A DNA stretch of 64,000 bases from Oegoconia quadripuncta (GCA_949316235.1 OX438741.1:16617124-16681123); one strand, 5' to 3'; shown: positions 1-12,308, counted from the stretch's first letter. A program made the numbers and translations. Notes: generated by a model not told the origin, from the letters alone.

Positions 1-185
1 TAATTAATAATTTTGTAATATAAAAACCTTTTTTTTAAAGAGATACCTCTCGAGTTTCTTGCTTGTTCTTCTCAGGGGAAAATTGCCTTTTGAATAAACA
101 GTAGCTTTAAAAATGTTAAATGTGACTATTTTAAGTGTACCCTGTGTACCTACAAAATAAAGCATTTTTTAATTTGATTTGATTC
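1..185 (+). mobile_element. 3' end of a Jockey-like LINE
   Basis: The sequence around 50-185 matches the 3' untranslated end of the LINE at 26250-26950: both share GAGTTTCTTG, then TTCTTCTCAG, a 'tgtacc' block, and an AATAAAGCATTTTT end followed by a TTTGA-type simple tail. Only the terminal part lies in the window and no coding sequence is visible. The family is inferred from the related copies at 26250 and 31265. Confidence 0.6.
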
Positions 186-885
186 ATGGTCCGTACCCTC
201 TCTGGCTGTTGATGTGAAGTACCTATTTCTGATTTCTATATTTACTCTCTTTACCAGAATTTGTTGTAGCTTTAAAATAAATTTAACATTTTGTAAATCC
301 CGCAGAAACTATGAGCATAATAATGTTATACAGGTAACAAAGCAACTGTCTTATTTACTATTTAAGTATTTCCAAACCAAAAAATCCGACAGTATATTTT
401 CTGTTTTGCGGAGGCCATGTTGGTTTTTTTACCATACAATATATCCTATGACACTCCGGGTACCAAAACGAATGTAACGACACCATGCATTTCAAAATCG
501 GTCTAGCCGTTTACGCTACAGGTTGCGCCAAAGGAACGGACACAATTTCATACCATTTATACATACATACATACATGTCATACCCTCGTAAAACATTACC
601 CTCCTTCCTACCTTACACCGCTTGTTTTGCGTCGAGGGTTATAAGCCCAACGGATAGATATCTATATATTCAATCAGAGAGATATCTGCCACAAACTATA
701 TTAAAAAGAAGTTACTTTATACCACAAGGTATAGTACATATCTTAAGATTGAGATAAACTTAAATTTATATTTGAGATAATGTGGAAAATTTAAACAGTA
801 TCAAAAGAAAGTACCTCCTCAGAGTAAGATTCGAAGTCAATCTTGAGATTGCTTTATTCAGCTCTCTCTCTCTCTAGGCTCGAAG
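186..885. other. No recognisable gene; anonymous AT-rich DNA
   Basis: Short open frames are present but have no recognisable domain. A small ATAC run lies near 560-580. The stretch near 440-530 resembles low-level dispersed repeats but has no clear ends. Confidence 0.5.
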
Positions 886-1031
886 GGCCGTATTAATAAA
901 TCGAGCTTGAGATTGAGATCACGATTTCAATACATTTTTATTTAGATAGATACTGTTTTAATATGCAACAGATTCTCAAACGTCAACTTAAGATCGTCTC
1001 AATCTTGAGAATGTTTTATTAATGCAGGCCT
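886..1031. mobile_element. Short MITE, family N (inverted-repeat ends)
   Basis: It opens with GGGCCGTATTAATAAA and closes with TTTTATTAATGCAGGCC. Inside the ends, 'gcttgagattgag' is answered by 'gtctcaatcttgag'. The same termini bound the larger copy at 34035-34904, which is why this is called an element. It has no coding capacity. A PIF/Harbinger-type origin is only a guess from the GGCC ends. Confidence 0.55.
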
Positions 1032-1478
1032 TAGATGCCCTTCCTGTATAACAGTTCATGAAGCTAACCTAAATATAATGCTTAACCTATATACTTACTC
1101 CTAGATCCACAGAATTCGCGCGAACACCCCGGCCACTGAACACCGGTCGAACTTTTTATTTCGCTTCGCTTCTCGTTATAAGTTCGCTTCGCTTCCGCAC
1201 CGTTCGCATCGCTCGGCTGCTTTTAACTTCGCCTGTTTTGTTTACCTTCTGACGAGAATATGGTTTACGTGAATAAAGATTGTAGGTTTAATTCTGCTGA
1301 CTATCAATTTATAGATACTTTTTAGTCGTAAGGTTTATGGCACGGATTTTGATAAAGGAACTCAACAAATTGAAACCTTCTAGTTTGGATATATATTACT
1401 CGTTTTTGTATGTGATGACCCTTGATCTTGACTGCGACCTTTCTCAGTCGCATTAAAAGCTTCTTTTCAAAAAGTATC
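1032..1478. other. No recognisable gene
   Basis: There is a moderately GC-rich patch at about 1110-1250 with repeated 'cgcttcgctt' units. Nothing coding was recognised. Confidence 0.45.
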
Positions 1479-1553
1479 CACCTTCGGCCTCATCTTCACT
1501 TAACATCAGGTGTAATTGAGGTCAAATGCTAACCAATTATGCATAAAAAAAGA
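1479..1553 (+). mobile_element. SINE-B 3' fragment
   Basis: This is the last ~75 bp of the tRNA-derived SINE seen in full at 15666-16004: the 'cctcatcttcacttaacatcaggtg' block, then 'gcataaaaaaag'. It is 5'-truncated and noncoding. Confidence 0.75.
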
Positions 1554-2735
1554 AGTATTTTTAACTCCCGACGAAAAACGACGAGTTTTGTGTGTTTGAT
1601 AATCGGTGAAGCCGATTCGAATACGAGTACCTATATTTAACTTTTAACACTGTTTCTTTACATTTACACTTTTAACACATTTGTACCAAACATTAAAATC
1701 GCAGACATACTCGGTTGTGGCAATCGGAGATGGACTCAGCATTTTGCTGGCAGGTCCTCCTCAGAGGTCGGGAATAGTTTCTCATCCATGTTTAGATGAA
1801 AATCGATTAAGCCGTTTCGAAGAGTATTAGTTTATCTGGACAATATAATCATTTATTTTCGAGGGGGTTTTCTAAACTTTCAATTTATAGTAATATTATA
1901 ATGTTTAACTTATTTTCCCATAATGCTAGTTTAAATTGACTTCTTTTTGAATTTAAAAATCATGTCTATTGCTAAATCTATAATGTCGTATTCTGACCTT
2001 AAACGGAGCCTCAGGCTTATATTTAATATCCTACCTACTTACCTCCGACAAGCCGCCACGGCCTGTTAGCTAGCAGGACGTTCGCTTTGGTGACGTCACG
2101 CCGCGTTACCCGTCCATTAGGGCCTTTGCTAAATTTAGCCCGTCGAAAGCAGGTCAACGCGAGGGTAATAGTTAGTTAGTGGTTTGTGAGGTACAATTAG
2201 TGTATAAAGAGATGGTTGGGTTACAGTGATCGTCTAGCAACTCTCTTGGGTCAAAATATAGGTCGTTCATTATAGGGTGATTGGTACGAGGATAGATTCC
2301 TTTCAAACTGTGATAGTAACCTGATTCGCAAGAAATAGCAAATGTAACAAGTCATTACGCCACAAGGTCATCGCTTGGGTGGTTTATAGGAAATAATGAG
2401 AATGCACAAGTTTTCCAGGCATTTAAACATTCCATGTTCCAATAACAAACATCATGGAGTTACACCTCCGATTTCCCACCGAAATTCCCAGTTTTTCCCC
2501 GTCACCCGCCGTGTATGTGGGAATTCATTTTAACTTCGTGGAAAAACTCCCGGGCGAACACCTTTTTTTCGCAAACTGAACTGAATATGAAATCCCAGGG
2601 AAAGTTACGAGGAAAAAATACGGTCGCATTTCGCCAAACAAATTCCGATGTATGATTTAGTGTTTGGGAGCTCCAAAAGTTTAATTTTGTCAGTGGTAAC
2701 ACCTTTTGAAATAGCAAAGTGAAATGTTACAGAAG
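1554..2735. other. No recognisable gene; GC-richer patch with a CRE-like site
   Basis: A perfect TGACGTCA palindrome at 2091-2098 lies in a locally GC-richer stretch (2040-2160). No open frame or exon could be supported, so a promoter role is speculative. Confidence 0.4.
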
Positions 2736-2995
2736 CTCAATTCAGCTAGCCATAGTTCTTTTTGAAGTTCTTCCAGTGTTTAGTAAAATTTTTGAAAAGG
2801 TCATGTAAACACAAATGCTGTCCTATTTGAATGTGAATAACTTGTTCCACCATCAGCAGTTTGGGTTTAATAAGGGAAGAAACACTGTTGATGCGAGTTT
2901 AATAAGGAACTAAATATATTGGCTTGGGAAGGCTCACAAAATGCAATTGGTGTATTTTGCGATCTTTCAAAGGCGTTTGACTGTGTCCGCCTGAC
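2736..2995 (+). pseudogene. Degenerate LINE reverse transcriptase fragment
   Basis: Translated in shifting frames the region gives pieces typical of a Jockey-like reverse transcriptase: 'VFSKIFEKVM' near 2775-2805, 'FHHQQFGFNKGRNTVDA' near 2845-2900, and 'GVFCDLSKAFDCV' near 2950-2990. The last contains the first catalytic Asp of the polymerase palm (motif A). At least one frameshift separates the second and third pieces, and only the fingers/palm part is present. Confidence 0.75.
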
Positions 2996-3154
2996 CAGAT
3001 ACCGCCGTGTTATGTGTGACCTTGTAATATACCATATTCATGGAAATAAATTATTATTCTATTATCTATAAGTCTACCGCCAAGCAGTAATGTCGATAGC
3101 TATATGGTATTACGAATGTTTAAGATATCCCGTCCAAATGAATAAATTAATATT

Positions 3155-3345
3155 TCAGACGCTTAACACCATCCATCTAATAGTCCCAAACTAAGCAAAG
3201 CTTGTACTATGTGTACTAGATAACGAATAAACATACATAAATTATTTATGTAAACATCCATGACTCAGGAATTTACCCTTCGCTGGATTCGAACCCGCAA
3301 CCTTTAGTTTCGCTGATAGCGATCCACCATTGGCATTGACTTCCT
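3155..3345 (-). mobile_element. SINE-C copy (tRNA-derived)
   Basis: On the minus strand it has a pol III B-box-like GGTTCGAATCC. It then shares the 'tgttatctagtacaca' and 'gcttagtttgggac' blocks with the copy at 30290-30492. Both ends are somewhat degraded. Confidence 0.65.
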
Positions 3346-6300
3346 TTCAAAGTCAAAGACGGAATATTTGCACAGAATATGTACACACTTTTTCGTCATA
3401 TCGTCATGGCAATATTACTGCCAAAATTACTCTCAAAATTTGCAACAAACTGCTAATTAACACAACCATATCAGAATCATACTCCAACCAGCAGTTTAAT
3501 TGCCGTACATTTCCTTGCGTTACAAACAAAAAGCCCGCTGCACTAGCTTATTAAAACATGTTCGCTCCCGGACCGAGCCGGAGTGCGGCGCGGTGTGAGC
3601 AATGTCTAATTTTCCGGTTTTGCCCGCGTAGATTGCGCCACGCCTGTGGGACTGCGACCTACCTACGGTATACAGCAAGTGTTGCCAGATAACTGTTTGC
3701 TATCCCACTGAATTCTTCTTTCTGCCTATATGCATTGTCTTGAGAAAATTTTGTTTTGCTATGTAGGATTCATTCTCTGATTGGTCGGTTTAGTAATGAC
3801 AACGTTCACTCTGCCCCCACAGGCATTTCTACCCTTCAACGGCGAAGCGAAATGTGTCATGTAAGTAGAGCATGTTGCCCTTTAACCCTTCTAGAAAATG
3901 GGGAGTCGATAGATTCACATCAATCCAGGGATAGGATAGATGACCATGACAAAAAACCAATATGGCGGACTTCACACACCAAACTGTCCAAGCTAAAAAA
4001 CCATTAACCTTCTCTACCCATACTCATCAAATGAAATATCTCATGGCAAATTTCGAAAATATTACACATGTCTCAAAAAACCAAGATGACGGGTCCAAGA
4101 AGCAAGAAGATGGATGAAGGACAAATCAACAGACCCCACCAATTGTTTGTTACTTAGTTTGAAACGTCATTTTAAATGAAACCTTAAAAATTATGATACT
4201 TATGATAATTATTAAAAAAAATCCAGTAACATTTATATTATAAGTACTAAATAAACTACTAAAATGAATTTGCAACGAGACATAAATAATTGAATCGCGA
4301 AAAATTTGTAAAATAACTAATATCAGGAAGACTACATTCTCAATCTCCCGCCATGTTTCAAACAAGAACGAAAATATAATAATCGATTGACAAATAACGT
4401 GGAACATACAATAAAAACGAATTAGTGAAATTGATAACCTGCTCCTTTTCATAAGTCGGATAAAAATAAAGTTACATAGTTATTTCTTCTAGCCAATGGA
4501 ATGCAATTGTATCCACAAATTCAAACCGTTAAATTTAGTGGAAAAAACCACTAAGTTGGTAACACTGCACACGGCTACAATTTCCTTGCTGCTCTAGAAT
4601 TTCAACATTTATTTAACATACTGGTATATTTTAGCTTTTAATACGGATTTTGGTCTGAAGATTGAAAAGAATAAAGAGGACTCGTACTAGACTATCATGG
4701 CTCCCAATTGTACACTTATTGAAAACATAGGACTGTAAATAGTTCTTAATCAGTGCATTATGAAAATCAAATAATTCATAAACGTTCATTTACAGACGTT
4801 TATTAAAGTCAGCTTAGGGTGAATATATAGATATAGATAGTCACACACACACATTTAACTTTAAGGCAGAATAAGAATTGTAGATCGATACAATTAAGGC
4901 AACGTATTACAGGATTATTGTAAATGAATGAGTGTGCTGCAGCAGCTCAAAAAGCATAGCACTAATTTTCAGCTATACCCAAGGAACACGGGGAACAAGT
5001 GAAACATTTTTGGTCAATAAGTGTACCTAATACTGAGTCTCTGCTCTGATAGGTACTGCGGCTCTACCTTCGATTTTGGAACTTCAGGACGACAAATAGT
5101 CGGGCGAGGGATATTTATTTGGGCGACACCATCTTTTATCGACAATACAGATTACAGAATCACGGCACGTGAACTTGTGCATCACGATGGTGGTCGGAGG
5201 GGTACCGACATCATAGTTTAGCGATTCACCATTGAACAAAGTAATGATATTTAGCTAAAATCGTACTCCGATTCCAAAAATTACAAAATAAAAAACCTGG
5301 CACATACATAAATAGGGATCAAACAGAGAAATTTCCTCTTTGTAATCACTTAAAATTGAAAATTAATAGGTCCGTAATGTAAGAAAAATATTTTGTTAAA
5401 AATGAGCTGTTTCCTGAAGTTTGCCGTATGTCATTACTTCCCAGAATTAATTCCTTAGTAGCGACACTATCGATTGTGTAATAATATAGTGTGTGTGTTT
5501 TCTTTTTTAAATTACGGATTCGATTCCTTCTTAGGAATATTGAATATTCAAAAATCCAATGATGCGATTTTAGTTTTCATCAAAGTCGACCCCGAGCGAG
5601 ACTCCTTTGAGTACTTTTCGCTGTTCCTCATAGTTTCGGATTTGGATCCACGTCCACTTGGAAAATTCACCCATAATTTTCGTTAATTTTTATTTAATTC
5701 AAGCCATCTATGTTTATATAGTACAGGCACAGTATTACATTTCCCTAGATGGTAAAACTGTGATGTGATGGCAGGCTTTCGTGTAGCGTGGAATTCAATT
5801 ATTATATGGTTATGATTGGGGTTAAAAGGTAGGCCGCTAAATATTGAGCCTGCTAGTCCATAGCGAATTAAATTGTATTTCTCTATTTGCTACGATACGG
5901 CGTCCTTCAAGCAACTTGATAAGGCAAAGAACAGATTATTCCCGCCTGCATCCCACTCGCTGGTGGTCAACGGGAATGACCGAAGAATTCAGGATTATTC
6001 CCGCTTGCTCCCCACATTATGGTGGTCAATGGGAAGGATTATTCGCGTTCAAATGAATAAGTACCATACATTGAAATTAATAGTCGATTTTTGAAGTTAG
6101 AATCCTCTATAGATTAGGCAATAAAATCCAAAATCAGACCAAACTTGAATCACTCCACTCCAATACCATTTCGGCGATTTTACGAGCAACTTTCTTTAGG
6201 TAACATTGTAGCCGTGTTCGAGTCATTCGAACTGGCTCTAAGATTGCAGCGTGCAATAAAATAGTTAGAAAATAATATGACAGTGGCGGCGGACGGCTGA

Positions 6301-6689
6301 GATTGGAAAACTTGCGCCAACTACGTTTATGGCTTGGAAGTTTGCTCGGGGCGATTTGTTGCCGCATTACCTATGGATGTGATAAAGAGTGATAAATAAT
6401 AGTTTGGACCTATCCGAAGTTTATCTACATGTTATGGCTGTTTCTGATCGTACGAACTTGCGTTATTAATACTTGTTGAGGGCCTGTCCGAATTTGGTTA
6501 CAGGAAAATCATAGTTATTTGTTTAGTAACTTGGACTATCAGGCTGCGGAACATTTTAAAAACAACTGAATCGCGAGATAAAATTGTTTTTTTTTTATGA
6601 TTGAGTGCAGACCTTCATATCTATACAAATCGGCGAACAATCTTTCAATCAAGGCATGATTTGTTATCAACATTGAGCAATGCTCTATC
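3346..6689. other. Long stretch without recognisable genes
   Basis: No frame longer than about 100 codons and no recognisable domain. Local items seen: a GC-rich patch at 3560-3660, a (CA) run near 4840, and an imperfect local duplication near 5935-6035 in which 'ggattattcccgc' and 'tggtggtcaa.ggga' recur about 60 bp apart. Confidence 0.45.
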
Positions 6690-6784
6690 TGAAGTATTGG
6701 TATCATGCTCGATGAATGGCCGGCCTGGCCTATGGTTTGTATGCATGTAATATACCATTATTAGAAAGACGCGATGTAGCTGAT

Positions 6785-6840
6785 AGAGCACGCGATTCCA
6801 ATAAGCATCTAAACAGATGCTTATTGGAATCACGTGCTCT
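6785..6840. repeat. Near-perfect 26-bp palindrome (hairpin 1)
   Basis: The arms 6785-6810 and 6815-6840 are reverse complements with one mismatch, around an AAAC loop. It lies directly beside a second palindrome. The arm sequence resembles part of a dispersed LINE 3' region ('SRALSNFGIFKSRVN' in one frame). Confidence 0.9.
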
Positions 6841-6843
6841 ATC

Positions 6844-6901
6844 AAATTTTGGAATCTTTAAGTCTAGAGTAAACATTCTAGACTTAAAGATTCCAAAATT
6901 T
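6844..6901. repeat. Perfect 24-bp palindrome (hairpin 2)
   Basis: The arms 6844-6867 and 6878-6901 are exact reverse complements around a 10-base spacer. Only three bases separate it from hairpin 1, so the two form a tandem pair of cruciform-capable repeats. Confidence 0.9.
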
Positions 6902-6905
6902 TCCA

Positions 6906-7785
6906 ACATAGTTTTACTGAGAAAAAAACATCTCCACCTACATCTGCCAATAGGATCAACGATCTCAGTATCTCAGTACTTAGATCAATCATGGATGTGA
7001 CTAATGAATCTACTCATATTGAGGGTTTATGACTTACTGGTAATCCGTATTATGAAAGAAGCAAAACGCTTAATGTTAGATATCTCAACAACGAAAGGGT
7101 GGAAACACTCCCGCGCTTGTTAGTCGAAAGATAGGCGACAATCGTAATTATCAATCAATCAATCAATCAAATACGCTTTATTGTTTAAATGAGGAAGGTA
7201 CATTTAAATATCTTATAGAAACTACAATTATCATGCAATGCCAACGCACACTCACCAAAATATTTGTAAGTATCTTATACCACAAGACAAGTATACAACG
7301 TACAAGGATCACTCCACAAAAAGATTTGTACTTCTGATTACATACTAAATAAATAAACAATCGTATACAAATTAGATCTATTCAAATTTTCATGCAACTT
7401 TCCTCCTCTCTTTTGTAGTTTCTGGTTACACTTGTATAGCTTCCACACTGTATCGTATTTTAGTTGTGGGCGTGATTGAGCTCAAGTGCAATTGTAAAAT
7501 TGTGCATGACAATGATGTCGTGACACACAACTGCCTATGTTCTCATTGCTAGAGCACAGCCTACTCTTACTGGATGAGGGTACCTATAGGCCATAATCCA
7601 TCGCGCTCAGTATTGATTGGTGGAACTATGTGAGACTAGTCGCCATCTGACAGGCAGTAATTTCAATCCACCTCAATAAGACTTGACTTAACGATTTGAC
7701 TCTTAGTCGCCTTTTCCAAAAATATATTTAAAAAATAATAGATTTATTCTACTCATTTTCTTCGTACAAATTCAGTTTAAACCCC
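6906..7785. other. No recognisable gene
   Basis: It includes an (ATCA)n run at about 7150-7170. The sequence that follows resembles the AT-rich tail of a LINE in reverse orientation, but this is not firm. Confidence 0.4.
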
Positions 7786-7919
7786 GTCAAGATGATCATC
7801 ATTTTAGCCATTCAGGACTTTCACTGCTGAACATAGACCTCCTCCATAGATTTCCAGAGAGACCGGATAGATCCCGCGACCTGTATCAGGTTATTTGTCC
7901 ACTTGCGGGTCCATGGTTT
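7786..7919 (-). mobile_element. RTE-clade LINE 3' fragment
   Basis: It contains 'gatgatcatcat' followed by 'cactgctgaacatagacctcc' and 'gatttccagag', then 'ttgtccacttg'. This is the antisense of the common RTE 3' end, also seen at 28290 and 36788. No open frame survives. Confidence 0.65.
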
Positions 7920-9051
7920 CCACATTAGATATTATTTTATGACTAGGTGCATACGTCGGTGGCCTTCGTACTTTCGTAGCGTACATGGCGTCGCTCTTTT
8001 GCAAATGAAAATGTGAATGACCAGGAAGTGTGAGAGACACCTTGCAAAGTTGAAAAGAGCAATTTTCCCTCCAACACCGCTAGCTCTTAATAATAACAAT
8101 AGTAAGTACAATGACATAGACACAATAGTGCAGGAACAAGACGGCCCGAGGTGCGGCATGGTGAGCACGTGTGGCCGCACAAAAAACGCGCCTTAATAAA
8201 ACGAGGTGCCGCGGGGGTCGGCTAGAGACGCACCTTGGTCGTTTATCGATAGAACTGATTTGCTAAGTTTTTCATTTTCTCTCACCAGGAACGTTGGAAG
8301 AATAAAGTATAAATTTGGGTGCAATACGGTTTACAATTTGCATGAGTCGAGATAGTGCCGTGCTCTCCATACAGGCAGAAAGCCTACCCTAGCAAATTGT
8401 AAGCTATCTTCGAAATGCATTATCAAGACCGCTGATTCTTACTGATGTGAACAGAATTATTGTGAATAGATGCGAGCATTGCTATAAGAGATAGTAAATT
8501 ATTTCTCATTTAATAGAAATTATATCATACCGCCTACCCTCTGTGACGAAACGATGTGCACGCCACTGAGTTGAGATTAGTCCGAACTATCTTTAAATCT
8601 GTATTTTGTTCTCACGTCTGCGACAACAAATATGTGAAAGAATTACAACAGTAGTTACATTCATAAAGTCACGCCTGTTTCCCATAGGGCTAAGCAGGAA
8701 CACAGACTCACACATACATACACATTAGTAACAGCTGTTACAATTAAAAAGGAACTAATAGAAATACTACTTAAAAACTGGCATTTCAATTACCAGAGTA
8801 ATTTGAAATAAGGAGGAAATTTTTTAATAAGATAACAAGTATTATAGCTGTTTGTCGTTGCATTATATTGTAGCATCAAAAAGTTTGAACCGATATGAAA
8901 ATAGTTTTTTAGTTTCGTAAGCTGATATTTGCGAGATAGTTGTTAGCCATTTTTATGGAAATCGTTTACGCCGTTTGGAAGATAGTTTGTTTCTCCTTCG
9001 TCTCAGATTTTAGGGCTATGACTCTTGTCGGTAGAGTAATGACCACGTCTC
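7920..9051. other. No recognisable gene
   Basis: There is a GC-richer patch at 8120-8240. The short open frames carry no recognised domain. Confidence 0.4.
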
Positions 9052-9352
9052 CTTCTTCTCTGCTTTCCGCCCTCGATTTAACCTCTTGGTTCGACACGAT
9101 ATTCACATTTTCTTATACTTGGACAAAGTAATTGCGCCTAGATCTTCTTTCCTTTCGTACAATCTATCCCTCAATGTATGTTCCATCAAGTGCCAAGAGA
9201 GGGCACTTGTTACAACACGACATTTTTTTAAGGAACATAAATTGTACGACAGGGTAGAAGAGCTGGGCGCAATTACTTTGACCAAGTCAAAGAAAATGTG
9301 AATATCGTGTCGTACCAAGAGGTTAAATCGAGGGCGGAAAGCAGAGAAGAAG
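9052..9352. repeat. Foldback element, ~120-130-bp imperfect inverted arms
   Basis: The left arm from 9052 (CTTCTTCTCTGCTTTCCGCC) is the reverse complement of the right arm ending at 9352. Pairing is close for roughly the outer 85 bp ('gatttaacctcttgg' and 'cgacacgatattcacatttt' on both sides) and weaker further in. Because of this symmetry the two strands encode nearly the same short peptide, which should not be taken as a gene. A central sub-hairpin pairs 'aagtgcc' with 'ggcactt'. Confidence 0.85.
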
Positions 9353-9938
9353 TATCTTATCTCTTCGGTTCTCAACTATGTCCAACAGACATATCTTCTC
9401 CTTTACCATAACTAACACCTCTTCATTGGTTTTCTTCTTTGTCCAGCTTATTCCCTCAATTCGTCTCCAGTGCCACATCACGAATGCCTCTAACCTTTCC
9501 TAGTTTGTTTATCTGGATAATATTATAATAATAGATACTAGGGTGTTTATTTGTTTAAAAAATTATATCTTTCTTTGTTCATACAGATTAACTAGTCTCA
9601 GCAAGCATGCAAGTGGTAACCTGTGCAAACTAGGTACACATAAATATTTAACAAAAAAAGGATTGTGATGTTCGTATTTATCACACAAATATTTAATCCC
9701 GCAATTTGCACAGCCTCATGAAGAAATTTTTTTACAAATTACTTAAATCGATAACTAAAAAATATTTTGCTGTCGACTTCGTTACGACACTACCGCCCTC
9801 GGACGGGTTTAATTACACGGCGCGGGCGACAGGTTGTCGCGTGACGTCATCCCTGCACATATGTACCTCGGTTCGTGTGTGGGTGTGTGACACTCACCCA
9901 CGGAGTGTAGGTGTTCGATAGGTGCTTAATGTTAATGT
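9353..9938. other. No recognisable gene
   Basis: It includes a second perfect TGACGTCA site at about 9842. No coding or element structure was recognised. Confidence 0.4.
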
Positions 9939-10196
9939 CAGATCGGCCATCTTGGAAATGTTGTTTTTGTAGAATAAACACATTCAAAGCCCTTATCATC
10001 TCTACATATAACTATTGAGGTGTTTTGCCAGTAAGTGGCACTTAAAATCATTAGTAATTTAATATTACAGGTCTATGAAACGTCAGATCGGCCATCTTGG
10101 TAGTTTTTGTAGATTAAAATACATTTGAAGCACTCATTACGTCCACTAGAGTTTTACAAGTTGAAGTCATTAGTTATTTAATATTACAGGTCTTTG
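9939..10196. repeat. Diverged tandem duplication (2 units)
   Basis: Two adjacent units both start 'gtcagatcggccatcttgg', both contain 'tttttgtaga', and both end 'taatattacaggtct.tgaa'. They differ by indels (about 140 and 115 bp). They are noncoding. Confidence 0.75.
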
Positions 10197-11236
10197 AATT
10201 TTGTTGATCTCTTTTTATTAAGAGTTCTTCTCTATTCTATCTCTTTTAGAAGTTGTAGCGATTTAAAACTCTACTAGTATGTGATTCGCATGATTATTTT
10301 TGGGAGCTGGTAAAAGTAGACTATCATTCAGGTACTAATTTTGTAACGACGGTTTGCTAATGTCGTTTTTACATGCTTTTTATTTTTTTTTTCCTTAGAA
10401 CAATGATTGGTTATATTAAAGTGTTTATTACAATATTAGTTAGAACAGAAATATATACAAGTTAGAACAGTTAGATCAGATTTAGTAGATTTGAACTCAC
10501 TACTTCCATCCGCATACATTGCTGGGAGTCTTGATTCTGTCAATTCATACATCCTAACTTCAACCAGTAATGTATGCCGAATGAGTCTCCGCATTTAGGA
10601 TGGTAAAATAAGAGTTTCCTAACTTCCAATTACCTAAATTAATTAAATTAATATTTTTTTTACGTATTTTTAATCAATAAAAATGTACTTGAAATAGGGT
10701 TAGGAGAAAAAAATAGTCAATTTTTCATTTCAAATTCTACCAATTCCTACCAATTTTTTGAGCGTCATCTACCATTTTTCAAAGTTAGGTTTCTATTGAA
10801 ATATATCTTGAATAATATTAAATACACATAATTCCATCCTCAATAAAGGCAATAAAGGTGTTTTATCAGTAACGGGCCCGCTATCTCAGAGGTCATGGCA
10901 GTTCTAAATGTGAACGTGATAGTAACTCAATGACGTATGCGCGTACACATAAAAAATGTTATTTACGAAGATAAATCTTTATCTAATTTTTTATTCGTTC
11001 TAAAATAATGTCGACAGATTAATGGTTAGTGACACTTTGTAACTACCGCTTTAGTTTTAGTTCTTTTTTTTCTGTCTCGAGAATAGATACAAAAAGATTT
11101 TGAATGTTTAGTTGGAATATTTTTGTTGGAATGTTTACTGTAGGATAAGCGTTGGCTATTTCAATTGAAAGAAAGAAAGAAAAAGTATTTATTCAGTGTC
11201 ACATATCGTAAACTAAACAATAATCTTAAATACCAG

Positions 11237-11238
<2 letters not shown>
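10197..11238. other. No recognisable gene
   Basis: AT-rich with T- and A-runs. Nothing specific was recognised. Confidence 0.4.

Positions 11239-11278
<40 letters not shown>
11239..11278. repeat. (TA)20 microsatellite
   Basis: An uninterrupted AT dinucleotide run, immediately upstream of SINE-A1. Confidence 0.95.
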
Positions 11279-11280
<2 letters not shown>

Positions 11281-11520
11281 CTTAGTTAGGTAGTGGTTAG
11301 CAACTCTGACCACTGTACCAAAAGGTTGCGGGTTCGAATCCCGCTAGGGGCATATATTTGTGTGATGAATGTGTACCCGAGTTATGGATGTTTTTATTTA
11401 CAAAAAAAAATGTATTTATGTAGTGTATAAACCGTCTGGTATCCACAACACAAGCATATAGTTGCTTACTGTGGAACTAGATAGCGCTGTGTGTATGTCT
11501 AAGGAGATTTTATTTATTTA
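11279..11520 (+). mobile_element. SINE-A copy 1 (tRNA-derived), near full length
   Basis: The tRNA-like head has an A-box-like 'tagtggttagcaactctg' and the B-box GGTTCGAATCCC at about 11330-11341. The body carries 'gagttatggatgtttttattta', 'ctggtatccacaacacaagc' and 'tgtggaactagat', and it ends in a TTTA-repeat tail. The same order occurs at 14882, 17881, 24797 and 62985. It is not a functional tRNA gene: the head lacks a closed cloverleaf. Confidence 0.8.
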
Positions 11521-11557
11521 TTTATTATATATACGGCACCGAAAAGGCATCCACTCA

Positions 11558-11700
11558 GCATGCCGAGGTACCAGTTAGATACCACGACGCTGGTCTTCCG
11601 TGGACTCCTTGAGCCAGACAACGCAACCACGCGCAGCACCGTCATGTTTGGACAAATTTATTTATGCTACAATTTACATAATACATACAGAACAATTGGA
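11558..11700 (+). repeat. Dispersed repeat F, copy 1
   Basis: It shares over 100 bp with 22919-23060, including 'gttagataccacgacgctgg' and 'gtggactccttgagccagac'. The parent element was not identified. Confidence 0.7.
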
Positions 11701-11844
11701 GGTGTGGTTTTCCTGCTCATTCGCTTGCACAAAATATATAACTATTCCAATTTCACACCCACTATGTCTCGCTACGGGGGCAGGTGTGTGATTGAGTTTT
11801 GACCAATTTATTATCGGAATGACGTACGACTTTGTTTTCCACAC

Positions 11845-11926
11845 ACTCTATACTCGCCGGTGAGTATAGATCCGCGTCTTTGTATACTCTATACTCGCCG
11901 GTAAGTTTAGATCCGCGTCTTTGTCA
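11845..11926. repeat. 41-bp tandem duplication
   Basis: Two adjacent copies of a unit starting 'actctatactcgccggt' and ending 'gatccgcgtctttgt', with two or three substitutions. Confidence 0.85.
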
Positions 11927-12099
11927 CACCCTAGAGTCACCGCGATTTTTAGTACGACTAAGGTCGCCTAGGCCTTTCACTGTTTGTCACTAAACATACC
12001 TATGTATAGCACACTACAATTAGCTTTTTTCCAAATTCAAAATTGTGTGTCGGAGAGTTTCTTGCGTCGTTTCTTCTCTCTGACTATACACATTACGAA

Positions 12100-12308
12100 A
12101 CGATGGTAACCAAGTCTCTAAATTCTCCCATGCAACGCCCTAAGCCGAGGTTCGAGCCCTGCGTGGGCACCCTTAGGCGTCGGTTGCAACCACCTATTTT
12201 TCGTCCTGTTACTTAGTCCTGTCGCTATCGCGCTCACCCCACCGCCCGGTTAAGCTGGAAAAGTCCTTAGGACTATCAGCGAGTTCCAGTCTACAAAAAA
12301 AAAAAAAT
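12100..12308 (+). mobile_element. Possible SINE with B-box and poly(A)
   Basis: It has a pol III B-box-like GGTTCGAGCCC near 12150 and ends in a run of about 14 A at 12294-12307. Only one copy was seen in the window, so the call rests on structure alone. Confidence 0.4.

Noticed and set aside
4150..4452. 100-codon minus-strand frame rich in Ile and Phe
   Set aside because: Composition follows local AT-richness; no signal peptide, family motif or conservation is visible.
9086..9375. Similar peptides on opposite strands
   Set aside because: A consequence of the foldback symmetry at 9052-9352.
11318..11350. tRNA-like B-box sequences in many places
   Set aside because: Each belongs to a SINE body with A-rich or TTTA tail and no closed cloverleaf. 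They are tRNA-derived SINE heads, not tRNA genes.
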